From Desulfobacterales bacterium (GTDB taxonomy: Bacteria > Desulfobacterota > Desulfobacteria > Desulfobacterales > G020353555), in the NCBI GenBank assembly GCA_020353555.1, contig CP070697.1, positions 5,592,258-5,624,542 of the forward strand: DNA of 32,285 bases, given 5' to 3'. Below are positions 8,355-16,514 of the stretch, in pieces. Every line of letters begins with the position of its first letter. Positions within the stretch are counted from its first letter, which is position 1. The translations under genes and the position numbers were made by a program. The notes beneath the pieces were generated by a model. The model was not told where the DNA came from. It searched no databases and saw only the letters and a list, made by a program, of their open reading frames with translations.

Positions 8355-9545
8355 ATGGATTTATTCAAAGACCTCACGGTATTGTCCCTCGAACAGGCCA
8401 CGGTTTTGCCCTATCTGACCTTCCGGCTAGCCCAGGACGGTATGCAAGTGCTTCGCCTGGAGCATCCCGTGTACGGTGATCCCAACCGGCTGATCGGCGA
8501 AAATTTACTGGGGGAAGAGCGCATGAATGCCTATTTTCTGTGCATCAACGCCGGAAAAAAGGCCCTGACGTTGAACCTGGCGGAGGCCGAAGGCCAAAAG
8601 CTTTTTCATTCGCTCATCCGGGATTTGAATGTCGATATCTTCGCCACGAATCAACTGCCGCGCAATTACCAAAAGCTGGGTATCGACTACGGCACCCTCC
8701 AAGCGCTGAAACCGGATATCATTTGGCTGGGGGTTACCGGGTTTGGCCCGGATAGCAATGAAGCCGCCTATGATCCTATCTTGCAGGCGCGATCGGGTCT
8801 TATGGAACTCACCGGCGAAGCCGACGGTGATCCCCAGGTCCTGGGCATTCCACTGCCCGATATGGGCACCAGTGAGCATGCCTACGGGCTTCTGATGAAG
8901 GCGCTGTATACCCGCCAGGCAACCGGAAAAGGCACCTGTATTAATTTGGCCATGTTCCAATCGTCAGTCTCCTGGCTGACGGTTCCCATCACCCTGACGG
9001 CCAGCTTTGCCAAAAAGATCACGCGTCGCGGCAATACCCATGAATTTTTCTGTCCGGTATCGGTTTACCAAACCCGCAACGGCTTTGTCTATCTCGCGGT
9101 GGGAAACGACCGACAGTGGAAAAGCATCGTCTCCCAGGAGATGTTCAGAGTTTTGGACAAGCCCGCGTATGAGACAAATGCGGGCCGGATTGGAGACGTC
9201 CAAAACCTGAACCGGGCGATCAACGCGATTACCAGAAATTACACCTCCGAAGACCTCATCGATCTTTTTACCTCCCTGACGGTACCGATCAGCAAAATTA
9301 AGCCTGTTCCGGAAGTCATCGCGGATCCAGAGGTGGAAAGGCATTTGCTGTTTGCGCGGGATCCGGTCACCGGAACCCGCATCACCTTAGCGCCTCCACC
9401 GTATATGACGCCGTTTCTGGAAGCATCGAATCGCCAGCTCTCGTTCCCTCCGCGTTTGGGAGAACAAAATCAAGAAATCTACGGCCGACAGCTGGGTTAC
9501 TCTGATGAAGATCTTAGACGCCTGAAAGCCATGAGCGTTATCTAG
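8355..9545 (+). CDS. Family III (CaiB/BaiF) CoA-transferase, IaaL-like candidate
   Basis: A 396-aa member of the type III CoA-transferases, which move CoA between carboxylic acids through an aspartyl-CoA thioester. The catalytic Asp169 is in PLPDMGTSEHAYG, the same residue number as in formyl-CoA transferase. The family's N-terminal pattern (LSLEQATVLPYLTFRLAQDG) and the GITGFGP-like WLGVTGFGP are present. It is the first gene after the cluster promoter. A type III enzyme acting on phenylsuccinyl-type acids belongs to the known indoleacetate pathway, so the likely substrate is (2-aminophenyl)succinate with a CoA donor such as succinyl-CoA; that is inferred from the neighbours. The family membership is firm, the substrate is not. 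Confidence 0.88.
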   Translation: MDLFKDLTVLSLEQATVLPYLTFRLAQDGMQVLRLEHPVYGDPNRLIGENLLGEERMNAYFLCINAGKKALTLNLAEAEGQKLFHSLIRDLNVDIFATNQLPRNYQKLGIDYGTLQALKPDIIWLGVTGFGPDSNEAAYDPILQARSGLMELTGEADGDPQVLGIPLPDMGTSEHAYGLLMKALYTRQATGKGTCINLAMFQSSVSWLTVPITLTASFAKKITRRGNTHEFFCPVSVYQTRNGFVYLAVGNDRQWKSIVSQEMFRVLDKPAYETNAGRIGDVQNLNRAINAITRNYTSEDLIDLFTSLTVPISKIKPVPEVIADPEVERHLLFARDPVTGTRITLAPPPYMTPFLEASNRQLSFPPRLGEQNQEIYGRQLGYSDEDLRRLKAMSVI

Positions 9546-9578
9546 ACCCCATGGGAAGCGCCTATCAGGGGAATACCG

Positions 9579-10286
9579 ATGCGCAAAAAAGCAGAATTGA
9601 AAGGGTTGAATATTGGGCCTCTGCCGGGTTGGCCGGAACGAAAGTCCTTGGGTGAGCATGTCTTTGAAAATCTCAAGCAGGCCGTAATCAAGGGCGATAT
9701 TGCGCCGGGGACCTGGCTGGTGGAAAGCCATATCGCCGAGACATTGGGAATCAGCCGCACGCCGGTCAGAGAGGCCATCCATAAGCTGGAGCGGGAAGGG
9801 TTCGTTCAGAAACAGCCCCGGAGCGGCTTTACGGTGCTGGGTTTGAACCGGGATGACATTGAAGAGACTTTCGGCATCCGCAGCGTATTGGAAAGCTATG
9901 CGGCGCGGCTGGCCGCCATCAAGCATAAAGAAAAAGAACTGAAAGCGTTGGAAAAGAAAATCGAAGAATTCCAGACTTGTATCGAAAAAAAACAGATGAA
10001 AATCCTGCCGGAGATCAACACCGAGTTTCACGATTTGCTTTATGCCCTGAGCAAAAGTCCCAAGCTCATCCAAATGATCAACAATCTCAAGGATCAGATC
10101 TACCGCTTCCGGCATATCATCCTGATGAAAGATAACATGGCGTTAAAAAGCAATGAGGATCATCGCCTCATGCTGCTGCATATCCGCAAGCGGGATGCGG
10201 ACGGCGTGGAACGATTGGTCCGGGAGCATGTTTTGAGGGGGCAGGAGGTCGTCCTGCAGGAATTCGATCGGCGGCGAGCCAAGTAG
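9579..10286 (+). CDS. GntR-family transcriptional regulator, FCD subfamily
   Basis: A 235-aa regulator. The winged helix-turn-helix spans about residues 22-90, with the signature IAPGTWLVESHIAETLGISR and TPVREAIHKLEREG. The C-terminal all-helical FCD ligand domain has three histidines in the usual metal-binding places: NTEFHDLL, NEDHRLM and REHVLRG. Asn stands where many members have Asp. It follows the CoA-transferase by 33 bases and precedes the mutase small subunit by 36, so it is transcribed within the operon it probably controls through the 8248-8262 palindrome. The effector is probably a pathway intermediate or indoleacetate itself, which is inference. A GntR gene is also part of the described Azoarcus indoleacetate cluster. 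Confidence 0.92.
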   Translation: MRKKAELKGLNIGPLPGWPERKSLGEHVFENLKQAVIKGDIAPGTWLVESHIAETLGISRTPVREAIHKLEREGFVQKQPRSGFTVLGLNRDDIEETFGIRSVLESYAARLAAIKHKEKELKALEKKIEEFQTCIEKKQMKILPEINTEFHDLLYALSKSPKLIQMINNLKDQIYRFRHIILMKDNMALKSNEDHRLMLLHIRKRDADGVERLVREHVLRGQEVVLQEFDRRRAK

Positions 10287-10322
10287 CAGCAACAATCATC
10301 AGCGGTCGGGAAGAAAAACGAC

Positions 10323-10736
10323 ATGGCAGAAAATAGAATTAAAGTACTGATCGGCAAACCGGGTTTGGACGGGCATGATCGCGGTGCTAAAGTAGTGGCC
10401 TTGGCCCTGCGTGACGCCGGCATGGAAGTGATCTACACCGGGCTCCATCAGACCGTAGAGCAGATCGTGCGCATTGCTATCCAGGAGGCGGTGGATGTGA
10501 TCGGTCTCAGCATTATGTCGGGAGCGCATATCCCCATCTGTCGAAAACTACGGGAGCTCATGCAGGCCGAAGGGATCGAGGATATGCGCGTGGTGGTCGG
10601 CGGCGTCATCCCCAAGCAGGATATTCCAAAATTAAAAGCAATCGGGCTGGACGGGGTGTTTCCCGGAGGGACGCCGTTTGAACGGATTGTCACGGAAATC
10701 AAAAGAGTGGTTAACCGGCGGCCAGCGGGAGCTTGA
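10323..10736 (+). CDS. B12-binding small subunit of an acyl-CoA mutase
   Basis: A 137-aa stand-alone cobalamin-binding domain. The DxHxxG motif is DGHDRG, with His18 as the lower axial ligand of B12. The second motif reads GLSIMSGAH, where the usual SxL has Met in place of Leu. The VVGGVIP glycine motif is present. The length matches small subunits of split mutases such as 2-hydroxyisobutyryl-CoA mutase and archaeal methylmalonyl-CoA mutase. The catalytic subunit is encoded 138 bases downstream. Together they would move a thioester group between adjacent carbons by adenosyl-radical chemistry. In this cluster the likely step is (2-aminophenyl)succinyl-CoA to (2-aminobenzyl)malonyl-CoA. Confidence 0.92.
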   Translation: MAENRIKVLIGKPGLDGHDRGAKVVALALRDAGMEVIYTGLHQTVEQIVRIAIQEAVDVIGLSIMSGAHIPICRKLRELMQAEGIEDMRVVVGGVIPKQDIPKLKAIGLDGVFPGGTPFERIVTEIKRVVNRRPAGA

Positions 10737-10874
10737 CGGTCAACCCGCTGCCAGGGGTGCGACGCGGTGGAACCGGCCCCTGTCAATGGTCGGAAGGGGG
10801 CTTTGGGGATAACCCCATCGCTGACCTCGTTTTGATCCAGGATTTTCGGTTGCGACGTTGATTGAGAGGAGAAA

Positions 10875-12509
10875 ATGGGCGTAGCAAAATACGTTAAAGA
10901 CAAGCAAGACGCTATCAAGGAAGTCATCTACCAATCGGGCATCCGCGTTAAATCGGCATATACCCCCCAAGATCTCGAGGAAGTGGGATTCGATTATGCG
11001 GCCGACCTGGGGGATCCGGGCCAATACCCGTTTACTCGCAGCCTGCATCCCCAGGGCTACCGCTCCCGGGCCTGGACCACCCGACAATACACCGGTTTTG
11101 GCACCCCCGAAGAAACCAATAAGCGCTTCAAGCTGATGATTTCCCACGGCCAGACCGGGCTGAATGTGGCCTTCGACCTCCCGACCCAGATGGGCTACGA
11201 CTCGGACGACGCCAAAGCGTTAGGGGAGGTCGGCCGTGTCGGCATGGCGGTGGATTCTCTGCGCGACTTTGAGATCGCTTTTCAAGACATCCCGCTGGAC
11301 CGCATCGGCTCGGGCTTGACCATTAATGCCGTAGCGACCATCATGCTGGCGATGTATCAGGTCGTGGCCGAAAAATTCGGTTACCCCAAAGCTAAAATCA
11401 GCGCCACACCGCAGAACGATATATTAAAGGAAATGATCGGCCGCGGCGCTTGGATCTTCCCCGTGGAGCATGCCGTGCGCCTGGTGGGCGACAGCATTGA
11501 GTATGCGGTCAAAGAGCTGCCGCGGTGCAATCCCGTGAGCATCTGTGGCTACCATATCCGCGAATCCGGCGCCAATCCCGCCCAGGAAATCGCGTGTGCC
11601 TTTGAAATCGCGAAGGCTTACATGGAGAACGTGATTGCGCGGGGAATGCCGGCGGAGGATTTCGTGGGGCGCTTTTCGTTCAACCTGAATGTCTTCGGCA
11701 ACCTTTGGGAACAGATCGCTAAATTCCGTGCGGCCCGCAAAATGTGGGCCAAGATGCTGAAGGAGGAATACGGCGTGCAGGACAAAAAAAAATTGTTCCT
11801 GCGGGGGCTTTTCGGCGGGGGCGGCAGCGGTTTGACCAAAGAACAGCCGGAGAACAATATCGTGCGCGGCGCCTTTTACGCCCTGGGAGCCGCTCTCAGC
11901 GGCGCCCAGACCACGGCCCTTTGTTCGTTTGACGAAGCCTATACGATTCCGACGCCGCGCGCCGCGCTTTTGTCCCTGCGCACGCTCGAACTCATCATGG
12001 AGGAAGTCGGGCTGCGCGATACCGTCGATCCCTTGGCGGGCTCATACTTTATCGAAACCCTCACCAAGCAGATGGAAACCCGGATCCAGGCGGACATGAA
12101 ACAGATCCAGGAAATCGGGGGGATGGTGCATGCTGTGGCCACCGGTTTTATACAACGGAAAGTCTCCCAACAGGCCTACGAATACGAAAAAGGTTTGCAG
12201 ACGGGGGCGTACGTTAAGGTCGGTGTCAATAAATATCGGGATACGAGTGAAGATCAAACCGATGTGGAACTGCACGAATACAACGAACAATGGGTCGAGC
12301 AGCAGATCGCACGCCTGCAGGAGCTGCGCCGGACACGGGACAATCGCGCCGTCGCGCGGACCCTCCAGGATCTGGAACAAGGCACCCGGGCGGGCCAAAA
12401 CGTGATGCCGCTGTTGGTGGACTGCTGCCGGGCCTACGCGACGGTCGGCGAAATGGCGGGCGTCTTGCGCAACATTTTTGGCGAATGGCACGAACCCAGT
12501 ATTTTCTGA
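10875..12509 (+). CDS. Acyl-CoA mutase large subunit (methylmalonyl-CoA mutase family)
   Basis: A 544-aa catalytic barrel subunit without its own B12 domain. Recognisable family segments are TTRQYTGFGT, LNVAFDLPTQMGYDSDD, TPQNDILKE, SICGYHIRESGA and GSYFIETLT. Tyr72 occupies the place of the catalytic tyrosine of methylmalonyl-CoA mutase; 2-hydroxyisobutyryl-CoA mutases have Ile there. Arg202 lies in the segment that carries the carboxylate-binding arginine. Both suggest a dicarboxylic acyl-CoA substrate, which suits (2-aminophenyl)succinyl-CoA. The ATG is preceded by GAGAGGAG. No MeaB-type G-protein chaperone is adjacent. Plain methylmalonyl-CoA or ethylmalonyl-CoA mutase is an alternative, but the neighbouring hydantoinase and Mo hydroxylase argue for a specialised substrate. 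Confidence 0.9.
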   Translation: MGVAKYVKDKQDAIKEVIYQSGIRVKSAYTPQDLEEVGFDYAADLGDPGQYPFTRSLHPQGYRSRAWTTRQYTGFGTPEETNKRFKLMISHGQTGLNVAFDLPTQMGYDSDDAKALGEVGRVGMAVDSLRDFEIAFQDIPLDRIGSGLTINAVATIMLAMYQVVAEKFGYPKAKISATPQNDILKEMIGRGAWIFPVEHAVRLVGDSIEYAVKELPRCNPVSICGYHIRESGANPAQEIACAFEIAKAYMENVIARGMPAEDFVGRFSFNLNVFGNLWEQIAKFRAARKMWAKMLKEEYGVQDKKKLFLRGLFGGGGSGLTKEQPENNIVRGAFYALGAALSGAQTTALCSFDEAYTIPTPRAALLSLRTLELIMEEVGLRDTVDPLAGSYFIETLTKQMETRIQADMKQIQEIGGMVHAVATGFIQRKVSQQAYEYEKGLQTGAYVKVGVNKYRDTSEDQTDVELHEYNEQWVEQQIARLQELRRTRDNRAVARTLQDLEQGTRAGQNVMPLLVDCCRAYATVGEMAGVLRNIFGEWHEPSIF

Positions 12510-12531
12510 TCATGCAGAGGATAGGGGGACG

Positions 12532-12548
12532 AAAGGAGGCCCTGGTTG
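12532..12548 (+). promoter_or_regulatory. Strong ribosome-binding site deciding a TTG start
   Basis: AAAGGAGG at 12532-12539 is followed after six bases by TTG at 12546-12548. This near-perfect Shine-Dalgarno sequence supports the rare TTG start for hydantoinase A; the family homology begins six codons later (RLGCDIGGTF). Confidence 0.75.
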
Positions 12549-14660
12549 GTTAACGGAACCTATCGGCTGGGCTGTGACATCGGCGGCACGTTTACCGATT
12601 TCGTCCTGGTCAATGACGAAACCGGGGAGTTTCAGATCAACAAATGCCTAACGACCCCCGCCGATCCCTCCGATGCGGTGGAAGAGGGTATCCGGGAATT
12701 TCTCAAACGTTGCCCCGGCTTCATGCCGGCGGTCGATGAGATCATTCACGGCACCACCCTCGTGATCAATGCCATCATCGAACGCAAAGGGGCCCGGACC
12801 GGGCTGATCACCACCAAGGGCTTTCGGGATGTGCTCGAACTGGGCCGGGAGATCCGCTACGATGCCTACGATATTTTCGCCGAATACCCGCAGCCGCTGA
12901 TTCCCCGCTATTTGCGCCTGGAGGTCTCCGAACGGATTACCAGTGACGGCCGCGTGATCCAGGATCTGGACCTGGCCGAAGCACGCCACATGCTTTCCGA
13001 GCTGCGCGATCGCGGGATTGAATCCCTGGCGGTGTGTCTGATCAACTCCTTTGAAAATCCGGTGCACGAGATCAAGATCAAAGAAATGGTGAGTCAGGAG
13101 GCGCCGGACCTGTTTTTATCTACCTCCTATGAGGTTTTGCCCCAAATCCGGGAGTATGAAAGAACCTGCACTACGGCCACCAATGCCTATGTCAAGCCCA
13201 TTACGGCCAAATACCTGCACAAGCTCTCCTCGCGTCTGGAGGCGCTTGGCTTCAAGGGCAGACTGTTTATCATGCTCTCCAGCGGCGGCATTACCTCCGT
13301 GGATGCGGCTCGGGAATTCCCGGTGCGCATCATCGAATCCGGTCCTACGGCGGCGGTCATTGCTTCCCAGCACTATGGTCGCCTGTTTCAGATCAAGGAT
13401 ATTTTCTGTTTTGATATGGGGGGTACCACGGCCAAATCCTGTCTGATCCAGAAAGGACAAGCTGGCCTGGTATCGACCTTTGAAGTGGGGCGCGTGCAGC
13501 GCTTCAAAAAAGGCAGCGGCTTGCCCATTCAAGTGCCGGTCGTGGATTTGATGGAAATCGGCGCCGGGGGCGGCAGCATTGCTAAAATCAGCAAAATGGG
13601 GCTGCTGCAGGTCGGTCCCGCAAGTGCCGGGGCGGATCCCGGGCCAGCTTGTTATGCCCGGGGCGGAGAAAATCCCACCGTCACCGATGCCGATCTGCTG
13701 CTGGGGTATTTGGATCCCCATTATTTTCTGGGGGGAACCATGGTTCTGGATCGAACCGCCTCAGAGACAGCCATTGCCGCCAAAGTCGCCCAGCCCTTGG
13801 GGATGTCGGTGGTGGAAGCGGCTTTCGGTATCCACGATCTGATCAATGAAACCATGGCTGCTGCGGCCAAGACCCATATCGCCGAAAAGGGCGGTAATCC
13901 CAATATTGTGACCATATCGGCCTTCGGCGGGGCCGGACCGGTCCATGCCTACGGGCTGGCCAAAAAGATCGGGGCGCTGCGGGTCATCGTGCCGCCCCTG
14001 GCCGGCGTCGGATCCGCCCTGGGGTTTTTCACGGCGCCGGTGGCCTTTGATCTGTCCCGCAGCCACCGCGTCCGCCTGGACGATGCTGATTTCAACAACA
14101 TCGAGCATCTTTTCCAAGCCCTCGAGCGCGAGGGCGCCGCGATCCTTCAGGAGGCGGGCCAGGACGCGACCATCATCTTCGAGCGGACCTTGATGATGCG
14201 CTTTGTGGGGCAGGGGGCGGAGACCGACCTGCCCATTGAAAGAAAACCGTTCGGCCAGTGGCAGAGATCGCAGATTCGCAATCTTTTTGACGGCGTGTAC
14301 CAACGCCTGTACGGTCGCACCTACCCGGAAACCCCCGTTGAATTTGTAACCTTTAAAGTCAGGGCCAGCCTGCCGGAGCGTCCGTTTCGGATCCCTCGCC
14401 TAAAAGATACGGTGGCCGCATTGGCCGATTGTATCAAAGGCGAACGCCCGGCCTTTTCGGTGATCCGAAAGGATTTTATACCCTTCACGGTCTACGACCG
14501 TTACCGGCTTTTCCCGGGCGCCGTTCTGGAAGGTCCGGCCATCATTGAAGAGAAAGAATCGACCATTGTGGTCGGAGAAGACGCCCAGGCTAAAGTGGAT
14601 GAGTGCGGGTTTGTGTGGATCAGCCTAAATGGGAGCGACGCAAGGCCGCAAGCGCTATGA
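12546..14660 (+). CDS. Hydantoinase/oxoprolinase A subunit (HyuA-like), lactam-opening
   Basis: A 704-aa ATP-dependent amidohydrolase subunit. The N-terminal phosphate-binding motif is GCDIGGTFTDFVL (residues about 8-20). The second ATPase motif is FDMGGTTAKSC near residue 292. Family segments HGTTLVINAI and SAFGGAGPVHAYGLA are also clear. The length matches HyuA of N-methylhydantoinase and 5-oxoprolinase rather than acetone carboxylase, and no gamma subunit is present. With the B subunit encoded just downstream it would hydrolyse a cyclic amide at the cost of ATP. In this cluster the expected substrate is 2-oxo-indoleacetate, giving (2-aminophenyl)succinate. The start is TTG behind a strong ribosome-binding site. 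Confidence 0.9.
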   Translation: MVNGTYRLGCDIGGTFTDFVLVNDETGEFQINKCLTTPADPSDAVEEGIREFLKRCPGFMPAVDEIIHGTTLVINAIIERKGARTGLITTKGFRDVLELGREIRYDAYDIFAEYPQPLIPRYLRLEVSERITSDGRVIQDLDLAEARHMLSELRDRGIESLAVCLINSFENPVHEIKIKEMVSQEAPDLFLSTSYEVLPQIREYERTCTTATNAYVKPITAKYLHKLSSRLEALGFKGRLFIMLSSGGITSVDAAREFPVRIIESGPTAAVIASQHYGRLFQIKDIFCFDMGGTTAKSCLIQKGQAGLVSTFEVGRVQRFKKGSGLPIQVPVVDLMEIGAGGGSIAKISKMGLLQVGPASAGADPGPACYARGGENPTVTDADLLLGYLDPHYFLGGTMVLDRTASETAIAAKVAQPLGMSVVEAAFGIHDLINETMAAAAKTHIAEKGGNPNIVTISAFGGAGPVHAYGLAKKIGALRVIVPPLAGVGSALGFFTAPVAFDLSRSHRVRLDDADFNNIEHLFQALEREGAAILQEAGQDATIIFERTLMMRFVGQGAETDLPIERKPFGQWQRSQIRNLFDGVYQRLYGRTYPETPVEFVTFKVRASLPERPFRIPRLKDTVAALADCIKGERPAFSVIRKDFIPFTVYDRYRLFPGAVLEGPAIIEEKESTIVVGEDAQAKVDECGFVWISLNGSDARPQAL

Positions 14661-14723
14661 ATCCAGCCCCAAGGGTTCCGATTTTAAATCACGAAAGTGT
14701 CTGCTACGGGAGAAGATGATACG

Positions 14724-16502
14724 ATGCAAAGTAACGGTGGTAAAAGTAAAATTGCGCCTTCCGCCTTCCGCCTTCCGTCTTCGCAATTCGATCCCATCAC
14801 TCTGGAAATCCTCTGGCGCCGGTTGGTATCCATCGTGGATGAGGCGGATGCTGCGGTGGCGCGCACCGCCTTTTCCAGTCTGTTGCGCGATGCGCATGAC
14901 TATACCTGCATGTTTACCGACAGCCGCGGGCAGGAGCTGGTCCAAGGGACCTTTTGCACACCGGGTCAGGCAGGTGCGATGGCATTGGGCGTTAAAAAGA
15001 TCATCAACTCCGTTCCCCGGGAAGATTATCACCCCGGCGATGTGTTGATTGTCAATGATCCCTGGCTCCTGGCCGGCCACCTGAACGATGTGTGCGTGCT
15101 CAGCCCCATTTTTTTCAAAGGCCGGCCGGTGGCGTTTACGGCCTGCGTCTTTCACCATTCGGACATTGGCGGCAGGGTTTCTTCGGATAATCGGGAGGTC
15201 TACGAGGAAGGACTCTTCATCCCGCCGATCAAGCTTTACGATGCTGGCGTGCTCAACGAGGCTGTTTTAAATATGATTCGGTGGAACGTGCGGACGCCGG
15301 AAGAGGTGACCGGCGACATCCGCTCGCAGGTGGCGGCCAACCATGTGTGTTCCCAGAAGATTATCGAGCTGCTGGAAGATGAAGGCCTGGACACCCTGGA
15401 TGATCTGGCCGATGAAATCATCGCCCGCACGGAAGCAAGCATGCGGACGGCCATCGCGAAGATTCCCGACGGCATCTACCCTTACGCGGGTGTGATCGAA
15501 GGCGCCGGTACCCGCCAAGATGTCACGATTAAGTTGGCCGTGCAAGTGAAAGACCGTGACATTCTGATCGATTTTGACGGGACCTCCCCCCAGGTGGATT
15601 GGGGCGGCAATGTGGTCTACAACTTCACCTATGCCTATGTGTTTATGGCCATCAAGAGTGCGTTCGATCCGGATATCCCGATCAATGAAGGGGCTATTCG
15701 GCCGGTAACGATGACCGCGCCCGAGGGCACCGTGGTCAATTGCAGGTTTCCGGCGCCCGTGGCCGCACGCATGCAGATCGGTCATTTTATGACCGAGATG
15801 GTCTTCAAGGCCCTCGCCACCGCCACCCCGGATAACATCATTGCCGGCAGCGGCGGAACCCCGGCCCAGACGAACATCTTCTACGGCAAACGTCACAACG
15901 GCAAGAACTGGCACACCATGATCATCCGGGGCGGGGGCATGGGTGCCAGCAGCCAAATGGACGGGCATCACTGCGCCATTTTTCCCGCCAACGGGGCCAA
16001 TACCCCGGTGGAGATTGTTGAAAGCGATACCCCGCTGATTGTGGAAGAACGGGCCCTGGTTTGTGATTCCGGGGGGCCCGGGAGACTACGCGGGGGACTG
16101 GGCCGCAAGATGGTAATCCGGGTTCCCGACGATGAGTTCGCACCGCGGCCTCCCACGACCGTTGCGGTGCAGGCCGGCCGCTACCGGTATCCGCCCGAAG
16201 GTCTATTCAAGGGCGGCGCCGGGGCCAAAGCGCAGTTTTTGCACAACGGCCGCGCGGCGGACGCGAGTGGTCTGACGCTCTGTCAGTCTGGTGATGTTCT
16301 GGCTTTTTACAGCGCCGGCGGCGGCGGTTACGGTGATCCGCTGGAACGCGATCCGCAAGCGGTGGAACAGGATGTTTTCAACGGGTATGTGAGCATTGAG
16401 GGGGCACGGGTGGACTACGGGGTCATCATCGACCCTGTGACCGCGAAGGCCGATCTAAACGAAACCGCCAAAATTCGCGCTCTGCGCAAGCAGAACCAAT
16501 AA
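14724..16502 (+). CDS. Hydantoinase/oxoprolinase B subunit (HyuB-like)
   Basis: This is the partner of the A subunit. The open frame begins with GTG at 14697, but ATG at 14724 is preferred because GGGAGAAG lies eight bases upstream. Homology starts at about residue 22 with FDPITLEILWRRL. Family landmarks are FSSLLRDAHDYTC, GDVLIVNDPWLLAGHLNDV, a metal-binding-like FHHSDIGG, DFDGTSPQ and the C-terminal GGGGYGDPLERDP. The extra N-terminal residues are encoded by a heptanucleotide repeat (separate entry) and are not part of the family. It would form the catalytic complex that opens the oxidised pyrrole ring. Acetophenone-carboxylase-like activity is an alternative for this superfamily, but the other Apc subunits are missing. 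Confidence 0.88.
   Translation: MQSNGGKSKIAPSAFRLPSSQFDPITLEILWRRLVSIVDEADAAVARTAFSSLLRDAHDYTCMFTDSRGQELVQGTFCTPGQAGAMALGVKKIINSVPREDYHPGDVLIVNDPWLLAGHLNDVCVLSPIFFKGRPVAFTACVFHHSDIGGRVSSDNREVYEEGLFIPPIKLYDAGVLNEAVLNMIRWNVRTPEEVTGDIRSQVAANHVCSQKIIELLEDEGLDTLDDLADEIIARTEASMRTAIAKIPDGIYPYAGVIEGAGTRQDVTIKLAVQVKDRDILIDFDGTSPQVDWGGNVVYNFTYAYVFMAIKSAFDPDIPINEGAIRPVTMTAPEGTVVNCRFPAPVAARMQIGHFMTEMVFKALATATPDNIIAGSGGTPAQTNIFYGKRHNGKNWHTMIIRGGGMGASSQMDGHHCAIFPANGANTPVEIVESDTPLIVEERALVCDSGGPGRLRGGLGRKMVIRVPDDEFAPRPPTTVAVQAGRYRYPPEGLFKGGAGAKAQFLHNGRAADASGLTLCQSGDVLAFYSAGGGGYGDPLERDPQAVEQDVFNGYVSIEGARVDYGVIIDPVTAKADLNETAKIRALRKQNQ
14755..14782 (+). repeat. Four tandem copies of a 7-base repeat in the start of hydantoinase B
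   Basis: CGCCTTC is repeated four times in a row (the last copy is CGTCTTC). It lies between the start codon at 14724 and the first conserved residue of the protein. Seven is not a multiple of three, so gain or loss of one copy would put the gene out of frame. There is no good start codon between the repeat and the conserved domain. Confidence 0.85.
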
Positions 16503-16514
16503 GGATTTCCAGCG

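Noticed and set aside
10323-12509. 2-Hydroxyisobutyryl-CoA mutase (acetone or tert-butanol pathways)
   Set aside because: The large subunit has Tyr rather than Ile in the RQxxGF motif, and no thiamine-diphosphate acyloin-type enzyme is nearby.
12546-16502. Acetone or acetophenone carboxylase
   Set aside because: Only A- and B-type subunits of hydantoinase length are present; the extra carboxylase subunits are missing.
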